Made by a program: the position numbers and the translations under genes. A stretch of DNA of 64,000 bases from Notospermus geniculatus (lineage: Eukaryota > Nemertea > Pilidiophora > Heteronemertea > Lineidae), in assembly GCA_002633025.1 (NCBI GenBank), contig NMRB01000409.1:232683-296682 (forward strand), read 5' to 3'. Shown here piece after piece: positions 8,972-47,779 of this stretch. The notes under the pieces were generated by a model, which had not been told where the DNA came from, did no database searches, and saw only the letters and a list, made by a program, of their open reading frames with translations. How positions within the stretch are numbered: the first letter of the stretch is position 1; each line of letters begins with the position of its first letter.

Positions 8972-10281
8972 ATGGCAGGTAGGGTCGGCATTCTGACGTT
9001 CCCGGGTTTTAGATGCGATGGTCACTCAGTATTAATATAGGGGCCTAGAGTGGTAGAAATATCGTAGCTTTTCAACGATGTAGGCTAGTTCGGTTCAGAA
9101 CACAACACCGTCTCGCTCTCATAAGGTCAACACGTGGAGGTTTTGTGCAGGAATGCATGTATGATGTAGGCCTAGTAGTGAGCACATATATAGAACCAGG
9201 AAGTGACCTTGGCCTTGGGCCTTATTTGGTGGTCGATAAAGAGGTCATAATGTGGTTGCAATCACCCAGGAGTAGGTCCCTAGGCCTACCGAGGAGTAGG
9301 ACCCTAGGCCTACCCAGGAGTAGGTCCCTAGGCCTACACTGGTGGACTCAGAAAAATAGAGCTGACTGCTACCCTTGCTGGCTCCCACCTCACACGCCAC
9401 TTTCGGCATAGCCTACCCGCCACACCCTTTTGTAGGCCTACTTCTTGGTGATATCATTGTATTACCTGCCAGAAATCTGTGGCCACAGCCAGTCAGATTC
9501 CTTGTAGCTCAGCTACTCCACCAGGAGGGTCTCAATTGGCAGGCGCAGATCCGTGGGGGGGGGACTCGGCCAGTAGCCTACCCCCTGTTTTTCAGTAACC
9601 AACAACAGAAAAATATTGCCCTTTTTCAAAGTGCCTCAGAATTGCCTTGTAATTTGTCCATAAGAAAGTTGCTGAGAAACCACACCAATGCCGAACAGCC
9701 TTCTACAGATTTTGAAATTTTCTGGGGGAGACCACGCCCCCAGACCCCTACCATGCCTACTGTGCCTTTACGCTTTCAGTGCTCACGCTCACCTTCATCG
9801 GTCCGCCTGCCTCCTTCTTTGCCCCCCCCCCATTTTACCAGAGCCCAGGATCTGCCCCTGATTCCTGATGTCAAATTAACAGATAAAAGGGACACGCCCT
9901 ATAAACAGATAAAGGGACACGCCCTATAAACAGATAAAAGGGACACGCCCTTTTATCGATCATGTGTTTTTCCGATGCTACATTAAAAGCTCATTGTACA
10001 ATGTTTTATTTTCAGACTGTGAAATGCGATGCTGTGGTGACGGCAGTGACTGCTGTAAAGGCCAAGGCTGCACTGAGGCCTCGGGCTGCAAATGTGGCGA
10101 CAAGTGTAACTGCTGTTGCTGCAATAGAGGGCGCAACATCTGCAACTGTGGTGATGTGACGCCCTGCTGTAAGGAGAAAGGGTGCGGCAAGGATCAGAAG
10201 GGATGCGGCTGTGGTGAGGGGTGTGGCTGCTGCTGCTGTGCCCCGCCACAAAGTGGTGATCATTCCTGCGGATGCAAATAG
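8972..10281 (+). CDS. Metallothionein, two-domain, 90 aa
   Basis: Exons are 8972-8978 (ATG GCA G, then GT) and 10016-10281 (after TTTTATTTTCAG). The phase joins exactly to M-A-D-C and ends at TAG. The product has 27 cysteines in 90 residues and hardly any aromatic or bulky hydrophobic residues. It would bind Zn, Cu or Cd as thiolate clusters in the cytosol. Two homologous halves are visible: one runs from CCGDGSDCCKGQGC to KCNCCCC, the other from CNCGDVTPCCKEKGC to GCGCCCC. Each has a CGDxxxCCK start and a CCCC end, so the protein arose by internal duplication. A TATA box and an MRE core lie upstream, the leader is about 90 nt, and a poly(A) signal is at 10598. The CCCC clusters are uncommon in vertebrate metallothioneins. 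I do not assign a named isoform. Confidence 0.85.
9268..9340. repeat. 24-bp tandem repeat, 3 copies
   Basis: Units of the form GGAGTAGGTCCCTAGGCCTA inside the metallothionein intron. Confidence 0.8.
9882..9957. repeat. About 28-bp tandem repeat, 3 copies
   Basis: Units ACAGATAAAAGGGACACGCC within the metallothionein intron, ending about 60 bp before exon 2. Confidence 0.8.
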
Positions 10282-10377
10282 ATGGCGCAACGGAGTAATA
10301 AGGGTACCAGTTCATTTAAAACCGAGTAATACGAGCTTTGGACCATAATTGGCACCAAGCCAGAACCAATACATATC

Positions 10378-10470
10378 TATAGGACTATCACCTGGGCACC
10401 AGGGACTATCACCTGGGCACCAGGGACTATTACCTAGGCACCGGGGACTATCTCCTAGGCACCGGGGACC
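10378..10470. repeat. Tandem repeat in metallothionein 3' UTR
   Basis: About five degenerate units of GGGACTATCACCTGGGCACC in the predicted 3' UTR. Confidence 0.75.
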
Positions 10471-10597
10471 ATCACTGGGGGACCAAAGACAATCGCATTC
10501 GGACTGTACATGTAGTTTTCATCATGGATTACCAGTAATGCCAAATTGTTTATGTGGAACAAAATACATGTATTTTCACTGTTCAAAGGTAAAGTAG

Positions 10598-10603
10598 AAT
10601 AAA
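10598..10603 (+). terminator. Poly(A) signal AATAAA of the metallothionein gene
   Basis: The first AATAAA after the stop codon (317 nt downstream) on the plus strand. Confidence 0.6.
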
Positions 10604-10693
10604 CGAAAGATTGTGAACTGTACCAGGCTTTTTGTCTCCTTGAAGTAATTAAATCACCCAATCTAGCAAATGTAGGTGCATGTTGCAACCGAG

Positions 10694-10830
10694 GAAAGGG
10701 TTAGCGGCTTTACAACACAAGCTGAAAATGTACGTCTGCAGGTGGTACTGGATTGGATAGAAGTGATAACAAGTTGAGTCAACTGATGACCAACACATGC
10801 GACAAGCGCTGCTTTTGCCGAGCAGGTCAC
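10694..10830. repeat. Dispersed repeat family R, copy 1
   Basis: It shares an order of words (GTCAACTGATGACCA, GCGACAAGCGCTGCTTTTGC) with copies at about 32318-32430, 33612-33725 and 34875-35015, the middle two inverted. A non-autonomous element is likely. Confidence 0.6.
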
Positions 10831-10840
10831 TATAGCCGTG

Positions 10841-11070
10841 GTTACACTACATAGAAATCCCCGTGTTTTTTGACACCCGGGTCTAGCCCGGCTGTGAAAA
10901 AACCCCTCCTGAGGCCCGGTGCCCGTCAACACTACTCAGATTTTGTGACGGGGACATAAATTAAGCCCTCCAAAAACCGTTCGAGCTCGGAGGGGATTAT
11001 TACACCGCGTTTTTAACAGGTGTGGACAGAAAAAAACCGGGTTCGACACGGGTTTTTTATGTAGTGTAAC
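10841..11070. mobile_element. MITE with GTTACACTACAT ends
   Basis: GTTACACTACATA at the left is matched by ATGTAGTGTAAC at the right, with inner pairing of CCCGTGTTTTTT-type words. No coding capacity. Confidence 0.75.
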
Positions 11071-11083
11071 AAGGGCTAATAGT

Positions 11084-11197
11084 GAGCTTCTGCAAGTGCC
11101 CGGTTAGGCTCTACGACGACGTTTATCTATTGTGTGAGTGCACCCAAACAATAGATAAACGTAGCCGTATGGCCTAACCGGGCGCTTGCAGAAGCTC
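11084..11197. mobile_element. Foldback MITE
   Basis: GAGCTTCTGCAAGTGCCCGG is paired with CCGGGCGCTTGCAGAAGCTC, and the inner arms ACGTTTATCTATTGT and ACAATAGATAAACGT also pair around a short loop. Confidence 0.8.
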
Positions 11198-11227
11198 TCT
11201 AATGTCTATGCCGTAGGTACTTATACA

Positions 11228-11309
11228 TTCTTGGTACTAGTATAATTCTGATATAGGAGAGCGAGAGGTTCTTGGTACTAGTATAATTCTGATATAGGAG
11301 AGCGAGAGG
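11228..11309. repeat. 41-bp tandem duplication
   Basis: Two near-identical copies beginning TTCTTGGTACTAGTATAATT. Confidence 0.85.
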
Positions 11310-11471
11310 TTCAAGTGAACACAGGATCATCAGAGCTCGACACATGAATAAGACTGAGGTGTATTCAACATAATATGAAGTTATTATTTCCAAATAAACC
11401 AAGAAGCAGATAAACAGTCTTTCTCTACGGACAGGACCACAAGAAAACCTGGATTTACTGAAGAAAACTTA

Positions 11472-11587
11472 GGGCCGGTTGTCAAAAAGTGACTTTAAGC
11501 TAATGGTACCTTTAACTGAATGGAAAATGCATTGAAGTCACTGGTACCATTAGCTTACGGTAAATATCACTTTATGAAACAAGTCCC
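11472..11587. mobile_element. Foldback MITE
   Basis: AAGCTAATGGTACC and GGTACCATTAGCTT pair, with outer GGGCCGGTTGTCAAAAAGTG against CACTTTATGAAACAAGTCCC. Confidence 0.7.
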
Positions 11588-13548
11588 AGATCTGAAACTG
11601 GTGGATTAAGAATATATGAATGAATGACAGACAAATTTCACACCTTGTACCAATGGGAGACTGGACTGCCGTTTGAGGCTGCCTGTTGGGTCACTCTTCC
11701 ACGAGGCGTGCGGGCGCGGAGGTGGTGGGTGCATCATGATGTCACACATGTCATTTCATGATGTTTTGACGCGAGACGAAAAAAATGAAATTGTTTCCTG
11801 ATGTCATGATCAATGAAACAACAGAATTTTTTTCGTGGTTCAGACATGACACGCTGGACATCATGACACTGCCCTGTCAGGTGCTGCACTCTTTTGGAGT
11901 GATAGTCTGTTGACTTGGTTCAGATATAACAGCTGAACGGATGATGCCATGTCTACCTCTCTCTCTCTCTCTCCACATTGGTTCAGTGAAGCGTGTTTTT
12001 ATAGTCAAGGAGTAAAATAAACTGAAGAAAAAAACATGCATAAACATGATGATGACATCTACGATTATACCAGGCATGCAACATAAAATACACTATATAC
12101 TTTGTCACAAGTCAGTCAGAGGGCACCACCTGTACGTCGATGACGGCGGACACAACTGGTGCCCTCTAACTTCATATTCCATAAACACTCTACTGAAGTC
12201 ACATTGTTCTCTGAACATATTACATCAAGTGTACATCAGAAATAAATCATTTTGATTTCTGTTAGTATCTTTTCTCACAGTTAAAGCCGCTCTGTTTTCA
12301 ATTCGACAAACACGAATCATCGTGATTCTTGACATCAGTGCACGACCTCATGACATCAGTATAGTGTAAAATGTACTACACTCTATCTGAATGCATTTGA
12401 GCTCTCCCTTCGTATTTTTCAATGTGTGCTGAAAACTAGGCCTTTATTCTCTGAAGTACGTACCAGGCAAGACTTTGGGGACCTTCACAAGCTATGAGAC
12501 CTCTATGTGCACTTTCCTAACATTTTAAAAATATCGTAAAACTCAATACAGTGGGGCTTTAACAGACAGCTCAAGCTCAAAACATGGAATATGTCCCATC
12601 TTCTTTTTCTGGACATGATGCAGTTGATGAATTAAACAAGATTAGGCTTCTTGAACATAGAAGTATATGATCATACCGACTGACAAAGGTGGCACAAAGG
12701 GTATGCAACCGTGAAGCCATTGTTAACTGGCATCTCCATATTTATCTATGTACAAGAAGCCTTAGGCATCTTAGAAACCTACCACATCGCCAGAGTCACA
12801 GTCAGGGCAGCTTACATTGATTTATTCATGACTGGAAGCACTTCTGAACTTGAAAACAAGTGATATACATGTAGGAGAGCCTCAGAATTAGGAGAGCCTC
12901 AGAATCATGAGAGCTGATACAATTTGATGAAGTCAAACTATTCCAATCATTGTCACAGATCACTGACATTAACAACCTGGTCACAATGATGTGAGATGTT
13001 CATCCGTTCATCAACTTGGTGAGCACAGAACAATCTTACTCTGCTATATTTGACTCAGACCTGACTGCATCTTGTACGTGATCATAATTAACTGATCAGT
13101 TAACACCAAACTGTACCAACCCTCACGGCGAAATCTAATACAACTATTCATTTTCTTGCAATACCTCTGCTCTAAGGACACATCAGGATAAAGGACACCA
13201 AATAAAACAAACACTATTTACCTCCACAATGTGGACAGCTCTTCTGTTAAAGATAATGTATCACGGGTATTTTTGGAATTCATTGTTTATTCACATTTTG
13301 TTTGTTTGTGTCCAATCTTTCTTTGGCTTACGAGTTATTTGTTGGTGGCATGCCCCTCTATACCCCTTGATACCGAAACTATTCAATTTGGTGGGTAGGC
13401 ATGTCCCAAAAGTTCAAAATAACATAATGTAAACATCATGTTTACTTACTAGTAACATTGAATGTAAACATTGAGGTGATGATAGATTATCTTTGAGGCA
13501 GTCCTGTGACAATAAGTGTGACCTCATGAAAGCACCAAGACTACTCTA

Positions 13549-13633
13549 AGGGTGGGCCAGAAAAAGTGTCCCTCGAACAATAGGGAAACAAAAGAATGCC
13601 ATTGTTCGAGGGACACTTTCTCTGGCCCACCCT
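13549..13633. mobile_element. Foldback MITE
   Basis: AGGGTGGGCCAGAAAAAGTG and its complement CACTTTCTCTGGCCCACCCT enclose TCCCTCGAACAAT and ATTGTTCGAGGGA around a short loop. Confidence 0.8.
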
Positions 13634-14159
13634 GTATATCTGTAGCATGATGATTGAAATCATATGAAGGTAACCATGGTAACCACATAAACATGTTAAT
13701 GTGATATCTCAGATGCTTTACAGGTATTGGCAACAAAAAGCCAAAACAACTGACGGTCATTTATGCTAATCTTTCACTAGCAAACAACTAAAACCCCTCC
13801 CCCCTCAAAACAAACACACACATCACTTGACCAATTGACTTGAGCTTTGCACTAGTCCTAAGACAATAAGCGAATACCTAATCCCCCCAAACAGATGAAT
13901 GGAATAGACTGAACTCTACAGTATGTTTATTATGGACTAGTCCATTCATCTGCAGAGGGAGAAGCAAAAATCAAATCAATTTCTACATAATCATGCCTCT
14001 AATTAATGGTATCAATCCAGACATGAATTCATGACCTTCAACACATCAGCAGAAAGTAAATAAAGAAATGTTTGATTAGCTCCCAGATACCCAGCTATTG
14101 GCAAAGATACAACACATCTACCCTCTCGATAACTGTGTATGACTTGCTGTTGCTGTCAT

Positions 14160-14455
14160 ACAATCCAGTTGCCAAGTGTGGCTCCTTGGAGAACAACCAG
14201 TTGCCAAGTGTGGCCTGGATACCAACCAGTTGCCAAGTGTGGCTTGGAACCAGTTGCCAAGTGTGGCTTCTTGGATACAACCAGTTGCCAAGTGTGGCCT
14301 GGATACAAACCAGTTGCCAAGTGTGGCTTGGATACTAACCAGTTGCCAAGTGTGGCTTGGATACCAGCCAAATGTGGCTTGGATACAACCAGTTGCCAAG
14401 TGTGGCTTGGATACAACCAGTTGCCAAGTGTGGCTTAGATATAACCAGTTGCCAA
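14160..14455. repeat. Minisatellite, about 12 units
   Basis: Degenerate 26-34 bp units around CCAGTTGCCAAGTGTGGCTT with variable spacers (GGATACAA and similar). Open frames across it on both strands are products of the repetition. Confidence 0.9.
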
Positions 14456-14852
14456 GTGCAGATGTCAACAGCTAGGTATCATGAAGGTTTCTTGAATACA
14501 TGACTTCACACATGATCAGAAGACAAAATAATCGTTGCATTGCACCATGCAAAAGACCAAAGACTTGAGTATCCCTTGGCAAGAGGGCATTCTAGACCAT
14601 TTACGTGAAGTTCAGAATCTGTATGGGATTCTGTTGAAGTCCATTTCAATGATGCACCAACAGGAACAAACACTAACAAACAACCACCCAGCAACATTAC
14701 AACCATACACATATTCACTGAAGCCTTTACTCAACACATAAACCATCAGAACATCAGGAATGACAAGGGATACTCGAGTCTCCATAACTCTGAGCCAGAG
14801 ACCAACACCTTAAATAGCAGTAAGAGAATAACGACAGCCACCAGGGGGCAGT

Positions 14853-42274
<27,422 letters not shown>

Positions 42275-42295
42275 GCTGATACTTGACGAGACGAG

Positions 42296-44560
42296 CTGCA
42301 AAAGATAATGAGACAAAATGAGCTGGAGTGGTTGCCGTGGTAATGACCAATACAGCATCTCGGGGGGGATTGTGGTGGAATGTTGACTGGAATAGATTTG
42401 GTGGTGAAATCATACACACCATGATGTACACACACAGACAATGCTACGACCTTGGTGGAGGTCAGGGCTCTATTCAGTAGAATGCACCTCAGAGAGACTA
42501 TAGCCCAAGTTCTAGAAGCCTTAACCCAAGGTCCACTTTTAACCTTGTATTCTGCCCTAAAAAACAATAGCTAATGGTACACAGAAAAGAAGCTTCTAGA
42601 ATATGGCCCTGTATGTCACTGACTTCATGAAGGTCTACAATACAGGCCTAAACCAAGGACTTTTCTCGTGGGCATGACAATGGATGTCAGCTTCTGGCCT
42701 GAGAGGTATTAGCAAAACCTGGTACTGACAACGACTGTAGTCTACGCACCAATATTCAAATCAACAGCAAGTTTTGAAAGCCTTCCAAACCAAGGCCTTC
42801 ACTGGTCAGCCCAGAGTGTTACACATCAAAGTCAAGCATGCCAGAAGTGACCTCACGGTCTCCTTTGTCTGCATGTCAAGGAGACGTCTGCTCCAAGCAC
42901 ATTATGAATGTACACTGACTGTGTACACAGTGAAATCTTATCCACACAGCAGGTATGCAGGCTGTCGAATCAGTCATAAGCTGCCATTGGTGAGGTTTCA
43001 TTCGGTGGAATCTCCTCTCTCTATAGGCTACATACACTACATGTATCTATTCGTGAATTTTCAATGCTGTTCACTGCATACAGTGAATCGTTTACCTCTA
43101 ACATGATGAGGGGCAGACAAAATGTCTATCTTTTTAAAGCTGAGCGTTGGATTTTAGAGCCCATAGCTTTGACGTTTAGAATCACGGACTCTTCAACATT
43201 CTGGTAGATACGTTATCCTGTGTACTATCATGTCCAATTTGTAAAAACAGAATGACCTCTTCAGTTTATACTAGTATCTGAAAATGGTATTTCATACAAA
43301 TGCAGAAGACTGGCTTGATTTGGCTGACAAAGTTCATCCACATTCTGTAGAAACAACAGAACAAGTCAATTTCAGCCATCACCCGGTAGTTCCTGACCCA
43401 AGCTTCAAGCAAAGAGGACCAGGTGACACAGGGGATTGCGTTTCTGTTGACGACAAAACAGATTCCTTCCCAACCATTTTTTACAATATGCTCTCATATT
43501 TTGTACCTGTACGGCTCCATATTACATCCAAGCCTTGCACAATCTTCTACGATAAACCACAGTGAAAATATTCAACATGCGACTCACCATGTTGTGGTTA
43601 AACAGGATGTGTCTACCTGCCATATGCAATGAGAAATCATAGGCCTATATAACACATGTAGGCCTAAATGGCTGGCACATGTTTAGAGAAATTACTCCAT
43701 TATACACCGGTATACAGCAGTGAGTGTCTGACCCTAAGACCACCCCAAAGTTCCTAAAAAAATCAACCCACCCCTCATACACACACACACTACATGCTAC
43801 CATCTGACTTGCACACTCACTCTCAGTCTCAGACAGCAAGTAAACACACACATTGTTTACCTCTAAAACTTCAATAACACACAAAAACTGACCCAGTATA
43901 TATTCTTGATGGTTCACTCAATTGTACCTGGGTGAAATTTGTGACTATTTTTGCTTCAAATTGGAGAAATTTTAGCTAGACATGTGGAAAATTCACATCA
44001 CATGTGCACACAATGACAGCCTGTCTTCACAGCCAACATGGAGGATTGCCTCATTGTTGAAGGCGGGGCTTATACATGTCAATCAATTATAATGAGGGCA
44101 CTGATTGGCTGTGGCTAAGCAACGATCTCATTTGTGTCAAGAGTGTACAATAGCCATTTAGATCGGGATGTGGGTTATTAATGAGATATTTGGGTCAAAT
44201 TCTCAATATATTGACCGATTGAAACATGCAATTGTGCTGCATTCTTTAGAGTGTAAAACTTACTAAATAACAAAGTACATATACCTGCTGGTTTCAACCA
44301 TACAACTAAAAAAGATGAGGGTTGAACCTGCCATGGGGTTAGGAAACGTGATATAATAAAAGGAGTCGTCCTCCAGAAATTAGGGTTAGGGGTTAGGGTC
44401 TGTGGGGGTAGTACGGTAATAACCAGATTGCAGCTGACCCCTCAATTCAAGTAATGACTCCAAATGATAAATCCATCATTATGTTGTTTTACTGCAAACG
44501 TACCGGTACATGACATCATTTCTCAGTGATACCAAAAAACATCCTCTCGTGTGGGCTTAT
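42296..44560. other. Upstream of the ZMYND8-like gene, no exon identified
   Basis: This should contain the leader and promoter of the minus-strand gene, but I see no clear core promoter. A short telomere-like run (TTAGGGTTAGGGGTTAGGG, about 44382) is present. Open frames here lack family resemblance. Confidence 0.4.
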
Positions 44561-44699
44561 AGTGCCTTTTACATTTAAGTGTCAAGGTTATCACGATTAT
44601 TACCCCCAGCTATAGGTCTGTTCATTCCAATTTCATATCTCCACTCCCCGGGGAGTATTACAGTCCCAGCAGCTGATTTCAACGCTCTTGGACTAACAT

Positions 44700-44878
44700 T
44701 CACATAGACCATCACTACCAGCCAGGTACCCCTTTTACACCTGGGTGGGGTGAAGCAAAGTGACTTGCTCAAGGTCACAAGCGAGCGTGTTTTTTTCTTG
44801 GTCAGGACTGGGAATCGAACCCGGGACCCTCTGATTACGAGTCTGTCTCGCTAACCACTAAGACCACGTCGCTCCTCA
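44700..44878 (-). mobile_element. tRNA-derived SINE
   Basis: On the minus strand a tRNA-like head (44802-44878) shows an A-box-like TGGTCTTAGTGGTTAGCGAG and a B box GGTTCGATTCC. It is followed by GTGACCTTGAGCAAGTCACT and CAGGTGTAAAAGGGGTACCT, the style of the conserved body found in many metazoan SINEs (MIR-like words). No 3' tail could be defined. Confidence 0.65.
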
Positions 44879-45002
44879 CGCCGCACCTTTTTGGTGATAC
44901 GCATCTCTTGTTAACTTGATGTGAAGGAGTGTGTGGGTGTGGGTGTGGGGAATCTCATAAGGTCCGAGATCAAGATGATAAAGTGATGTGGTGGGGTTAT
45001 CA

Positions 45003-45414
45003 NNNNNNNNNNNNNNNNNNNNNNNNNNNNNNNNNNNNNNNNNNNNNNNNNNNNNNNNNNNNNNNNNNNNNNNNNNNNNNNNNNNNNNNNNNNNNNNNNN
45101 NNNNNNNNNNNNNNNNNNNNNNNNNNNNNNNNNNNNNNNNNNNNNNNNNNNNNNNNNNNNNNNNNNNNNNNNNNNNNNNNNNNNNNNNNNNNNNNNNNNN
45201 NNNNNNNNNNNNNNNNNNNNNNNNNNNNNNNNNNNNNNNNNNNNNNNNNNNNNNNNNNNNNNNNNNNNNNNNNNNNNNNNNNNNNNNNNNNNNNNNNNNN
45301 NNNNNNNNNNNNNNNNNNNNNNNNNNNNNNNNNNNNNNNNNNNNNNNNNNNNNNNNNNNNNNNNNNNNNNNNNNNNNNNNNNNNNNNNNNNNNNNNNNNN
45401 NNNNNNNNNNNNNN
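45003..45414. other. Assembly gap (N)
   Basis: Run of unknown bases, preceded by a (GTGTGG)n-like stretch at about 44931-44948. Confidence 0.99.
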
Positions 45415-45457
45415 CACTACTTTGAGGTTAGTAAGTTCGGCTACAGATGGCGATACG

Positions 45458-45570
45458 CAGGCCTTTCCATTTGACGGGTGCGAAAATGTGCATGCGCCTC
45501 GCAAACAGTAGAAATTCTATTGTTTGTGAGGTGCTTGCACATTTTAGCGCCCGTCAAATGGAAAGGCCTG
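45458..45570. mobile_element. Zero-loop palindromic MITE, family P, copy 2
   Basis: CAGGCCTTTCCATTTGACGG is matched by CCGTCAAATGGAAAGGCCTG; the centre is TAGAAATTCTA. The arm bases differ from copies 1 and 3, but each copy remains self-paired. Confidence 0.88.
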
Positions 45571-47640
45571 GATACATGGAGTAAACCGCGTATTGTTCCG
45601 GTACTTTCAAGCATGCGCAATGTTGCAAGTGACCTTAAGCCACCTGTAGCCGATCATAATACTACAAATAGATCCGGACTTATTGCCATTCCACTAGAGA
45701 AAACACCATTGTTGATCCGCATCTAATTAAGATTCGGAGTATAATCGGCTATGCTATCCGAGCTTAATAGATCCGCACTTATTAGAACTGGACTTATTAA
45801 ACACGGAAATTCTGTAATGGAAGCAGAATAAGAACGGACAAATACCGTTTTTTTTTGTAGTGGAAGTGCAGCTATCGTTTACATGAACTTGAAGGGAAGT
45901 CTGTCATCATGTCATACCTAAGAATTCCTCAAACAAAAGGGTGCGTAAGTGGATCTAAATAACAAAAGTGCTTGACTGATATGCTGGGTGGGTTTGGGGA
46001 CTGAGGCAACCAGAATCATCAGTTCCATTACTCAACAACAGATGGCAGTGCAGGAGTTTCACTCATTGCAAATGAAACTAACTTGTGATCTGTTTAAACT
46101 CTGTTCAATAATGATGGCTACTTTAAGGAAATGAAAGACTCGCTCAGTTACCTTGGATAAAAATCTCCCCTCTTGTGTTGTTAGAAGTGACTGTGAATTT
46201 GACCTCTCCTCGCCATCGGCTTTCGCAGTTCACCATCAACACACCACATCAGGACCAGTCAGACTGAAACTAAAAACAAACTTGTCCAGCAAAGAATGGT
46301 GGGGTGCCACAGGGTGAGGGTGGCTCTAGCTCAGTACAGAATCTGCTCAGGAAAAGATGAGAACGGGGTACACATGTGTCTTCTCAGGAGAGGCCTAGGT
46401 GCTTCAGTGGGCTTGTGTGTCTATCCGCCATGATATGTGTGGCAGTCTAGGAAAACCCATCAGATGTCGCTGAATGATCAACAAGGGCTGTCAGGTTGCC
46501 TGTGCATTGATCTGCCACTGTTTACCTGTTACGTAGTACATTTCAGCTATTGAAATGTGTGAGTTCACCAAGGCCATTAACACTTTCCTCAAATGCGACA
46601 TCTGGCGGGTTTTCCTAGACCGCCTTGCGTATTATTACAATGATAATCTTGGATACGGCTACATACCTCACCTGATCACAAGGTCCTTGGTATATAACAG
46701 GAACTACTGACCATCTTGGCCATGTTGGGGTGGGGTCATCCTTCTACTGCCACCTATAGGAGAGAGAGAGAGAGAGATCAGGCATCGGTTGAAATGTGTT
46801 CCTCCAGATTCATGCACGCTGGCAGATAAAGGGGGCAACAGGCTCGGGACCATCTTTTTTGTGGAAAATCTCCGAGCAGGAAATTTTGAACGTTTTAGCA
46901 ACTGACACTGACTTTTAATTTTTGACGGGCTGGGTGCCTCCTTTTTGGATCTAGCCTGCTATAGGAGTACCGGTACATGTAGGTGAAAGCTAACTGGCCG
47001 ATACAGGGTCTTCTACTTGTCCTTGCAAAGACACAAGGTACAAGGCACCATGGCCTTTTTTTTACTGTCCCATGCGACGGTCGTGAATAGCTAGGGATGA
47101 TTTCTCCCATATTCTGGTAGCTCGACAAGAAAGTGCCTGAGGAAGACCCCGGTTGGGATCGAAAATTTGTGAAATCAGACGACCCCAAAGGAACAGAAAA
47201 TGGCCTTTTTCTTTAATTTCATGGGATTTTTGTTAATTTTGAAGAAATCAGCACCCTCAAAAAAATTTCTGGCAGAGACCCTGGGAAAGGTTCCCCAAAG
47301 ACCCCAAACCTGTGGTGAACCCTGCCCCTTCAATGAACAGATACTTGGTTGTTCCATCTGTCAGGATTTCCTGAACATCCCCTTGTCCTCGCAGATGAAG
47401 TCAAGGGGCTAACAAAGTAGGCCTTTTAAAGTTGAATGATGTCCCACGTCATTCAAGCATACTTGTCCTCTCATTACAGATAATTACAGGGTCTATCAGG
47501 TAGGCATCTATCTTAAATTTGCCTTCATTGGCACATGGATTTGGTCTGATTCAAGCCCATAAAAAATCGATCAAATCGGCTTTTGCGTTGTCATATCTGG
47601 AAAATTAGAGGGAAACGGACAGGATCCGTGTGCCACCAGT
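45571..47640. other. Intergenic, one MITE, no gene seen
   Basis: Mostly unique sequence with a family S element (46441-46624), a (GA)n run at about 46758, a family T fragment at about 47010-47090 and a short TTTTGAAGAAATCAGCACCC stretch. No exon was identified. Confidence 0.45.
46441..46624. mobile_element. MITE family S, copy 3
   Basis: Ends GGCAGTCTAGGAAAACCC and GGGTTTTCCTAGACCGCC; the interior matches the other copies. Confidence 0.85.
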
Positions 47641-47779
47641 GAACCCCGCTAAGCCTCTCTGTTTGAACAAGCAGGACATATTTGGTGTGTTTTTCCTGAG
47701 AACTTGCATAATTTGGCTTGATAAACGAAATAATTTGCGGGAGGTCTCAGTCAAGTGTCAACAATGAAATGGTCCATGG

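Larger units (their letters stand above)
11588..14852. other. TRAM1 3' flank, no further gene seen
   Basis: Probable 3' UTR and intergenic DNA of the minus-strand TRAM1-like gene. Minus-strand AATAAA signals occur near 13926, 13283 and 12820, so the transcript end is uncertain. A (CT)n run is at about 11955-11973. The stretch also holds a foldback (13549-13633) and a minisatellite (14160-14455). No exon was seen. Confidence 0.5.

Noticed and set aside
14095-14475. Five overlapping open frames rich in QLPSVA or HTWQLV
   Set aside because: A minisatellite is open on both strands; no start context, splice sites or domain.
43284-43565. 93-codon plus-strand open frame upstream of ZMYND8
   Set aside because: No family resemblance, no splice or promoter context; length is within chance for AT-rich DNA.
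44382-44400. Interstitial telomere repeat (TTAGGG-like)
   Set aside because: Only three imperfect units; similar G-rich words at 33300-33420 are equally degenerate. Too short to claim.
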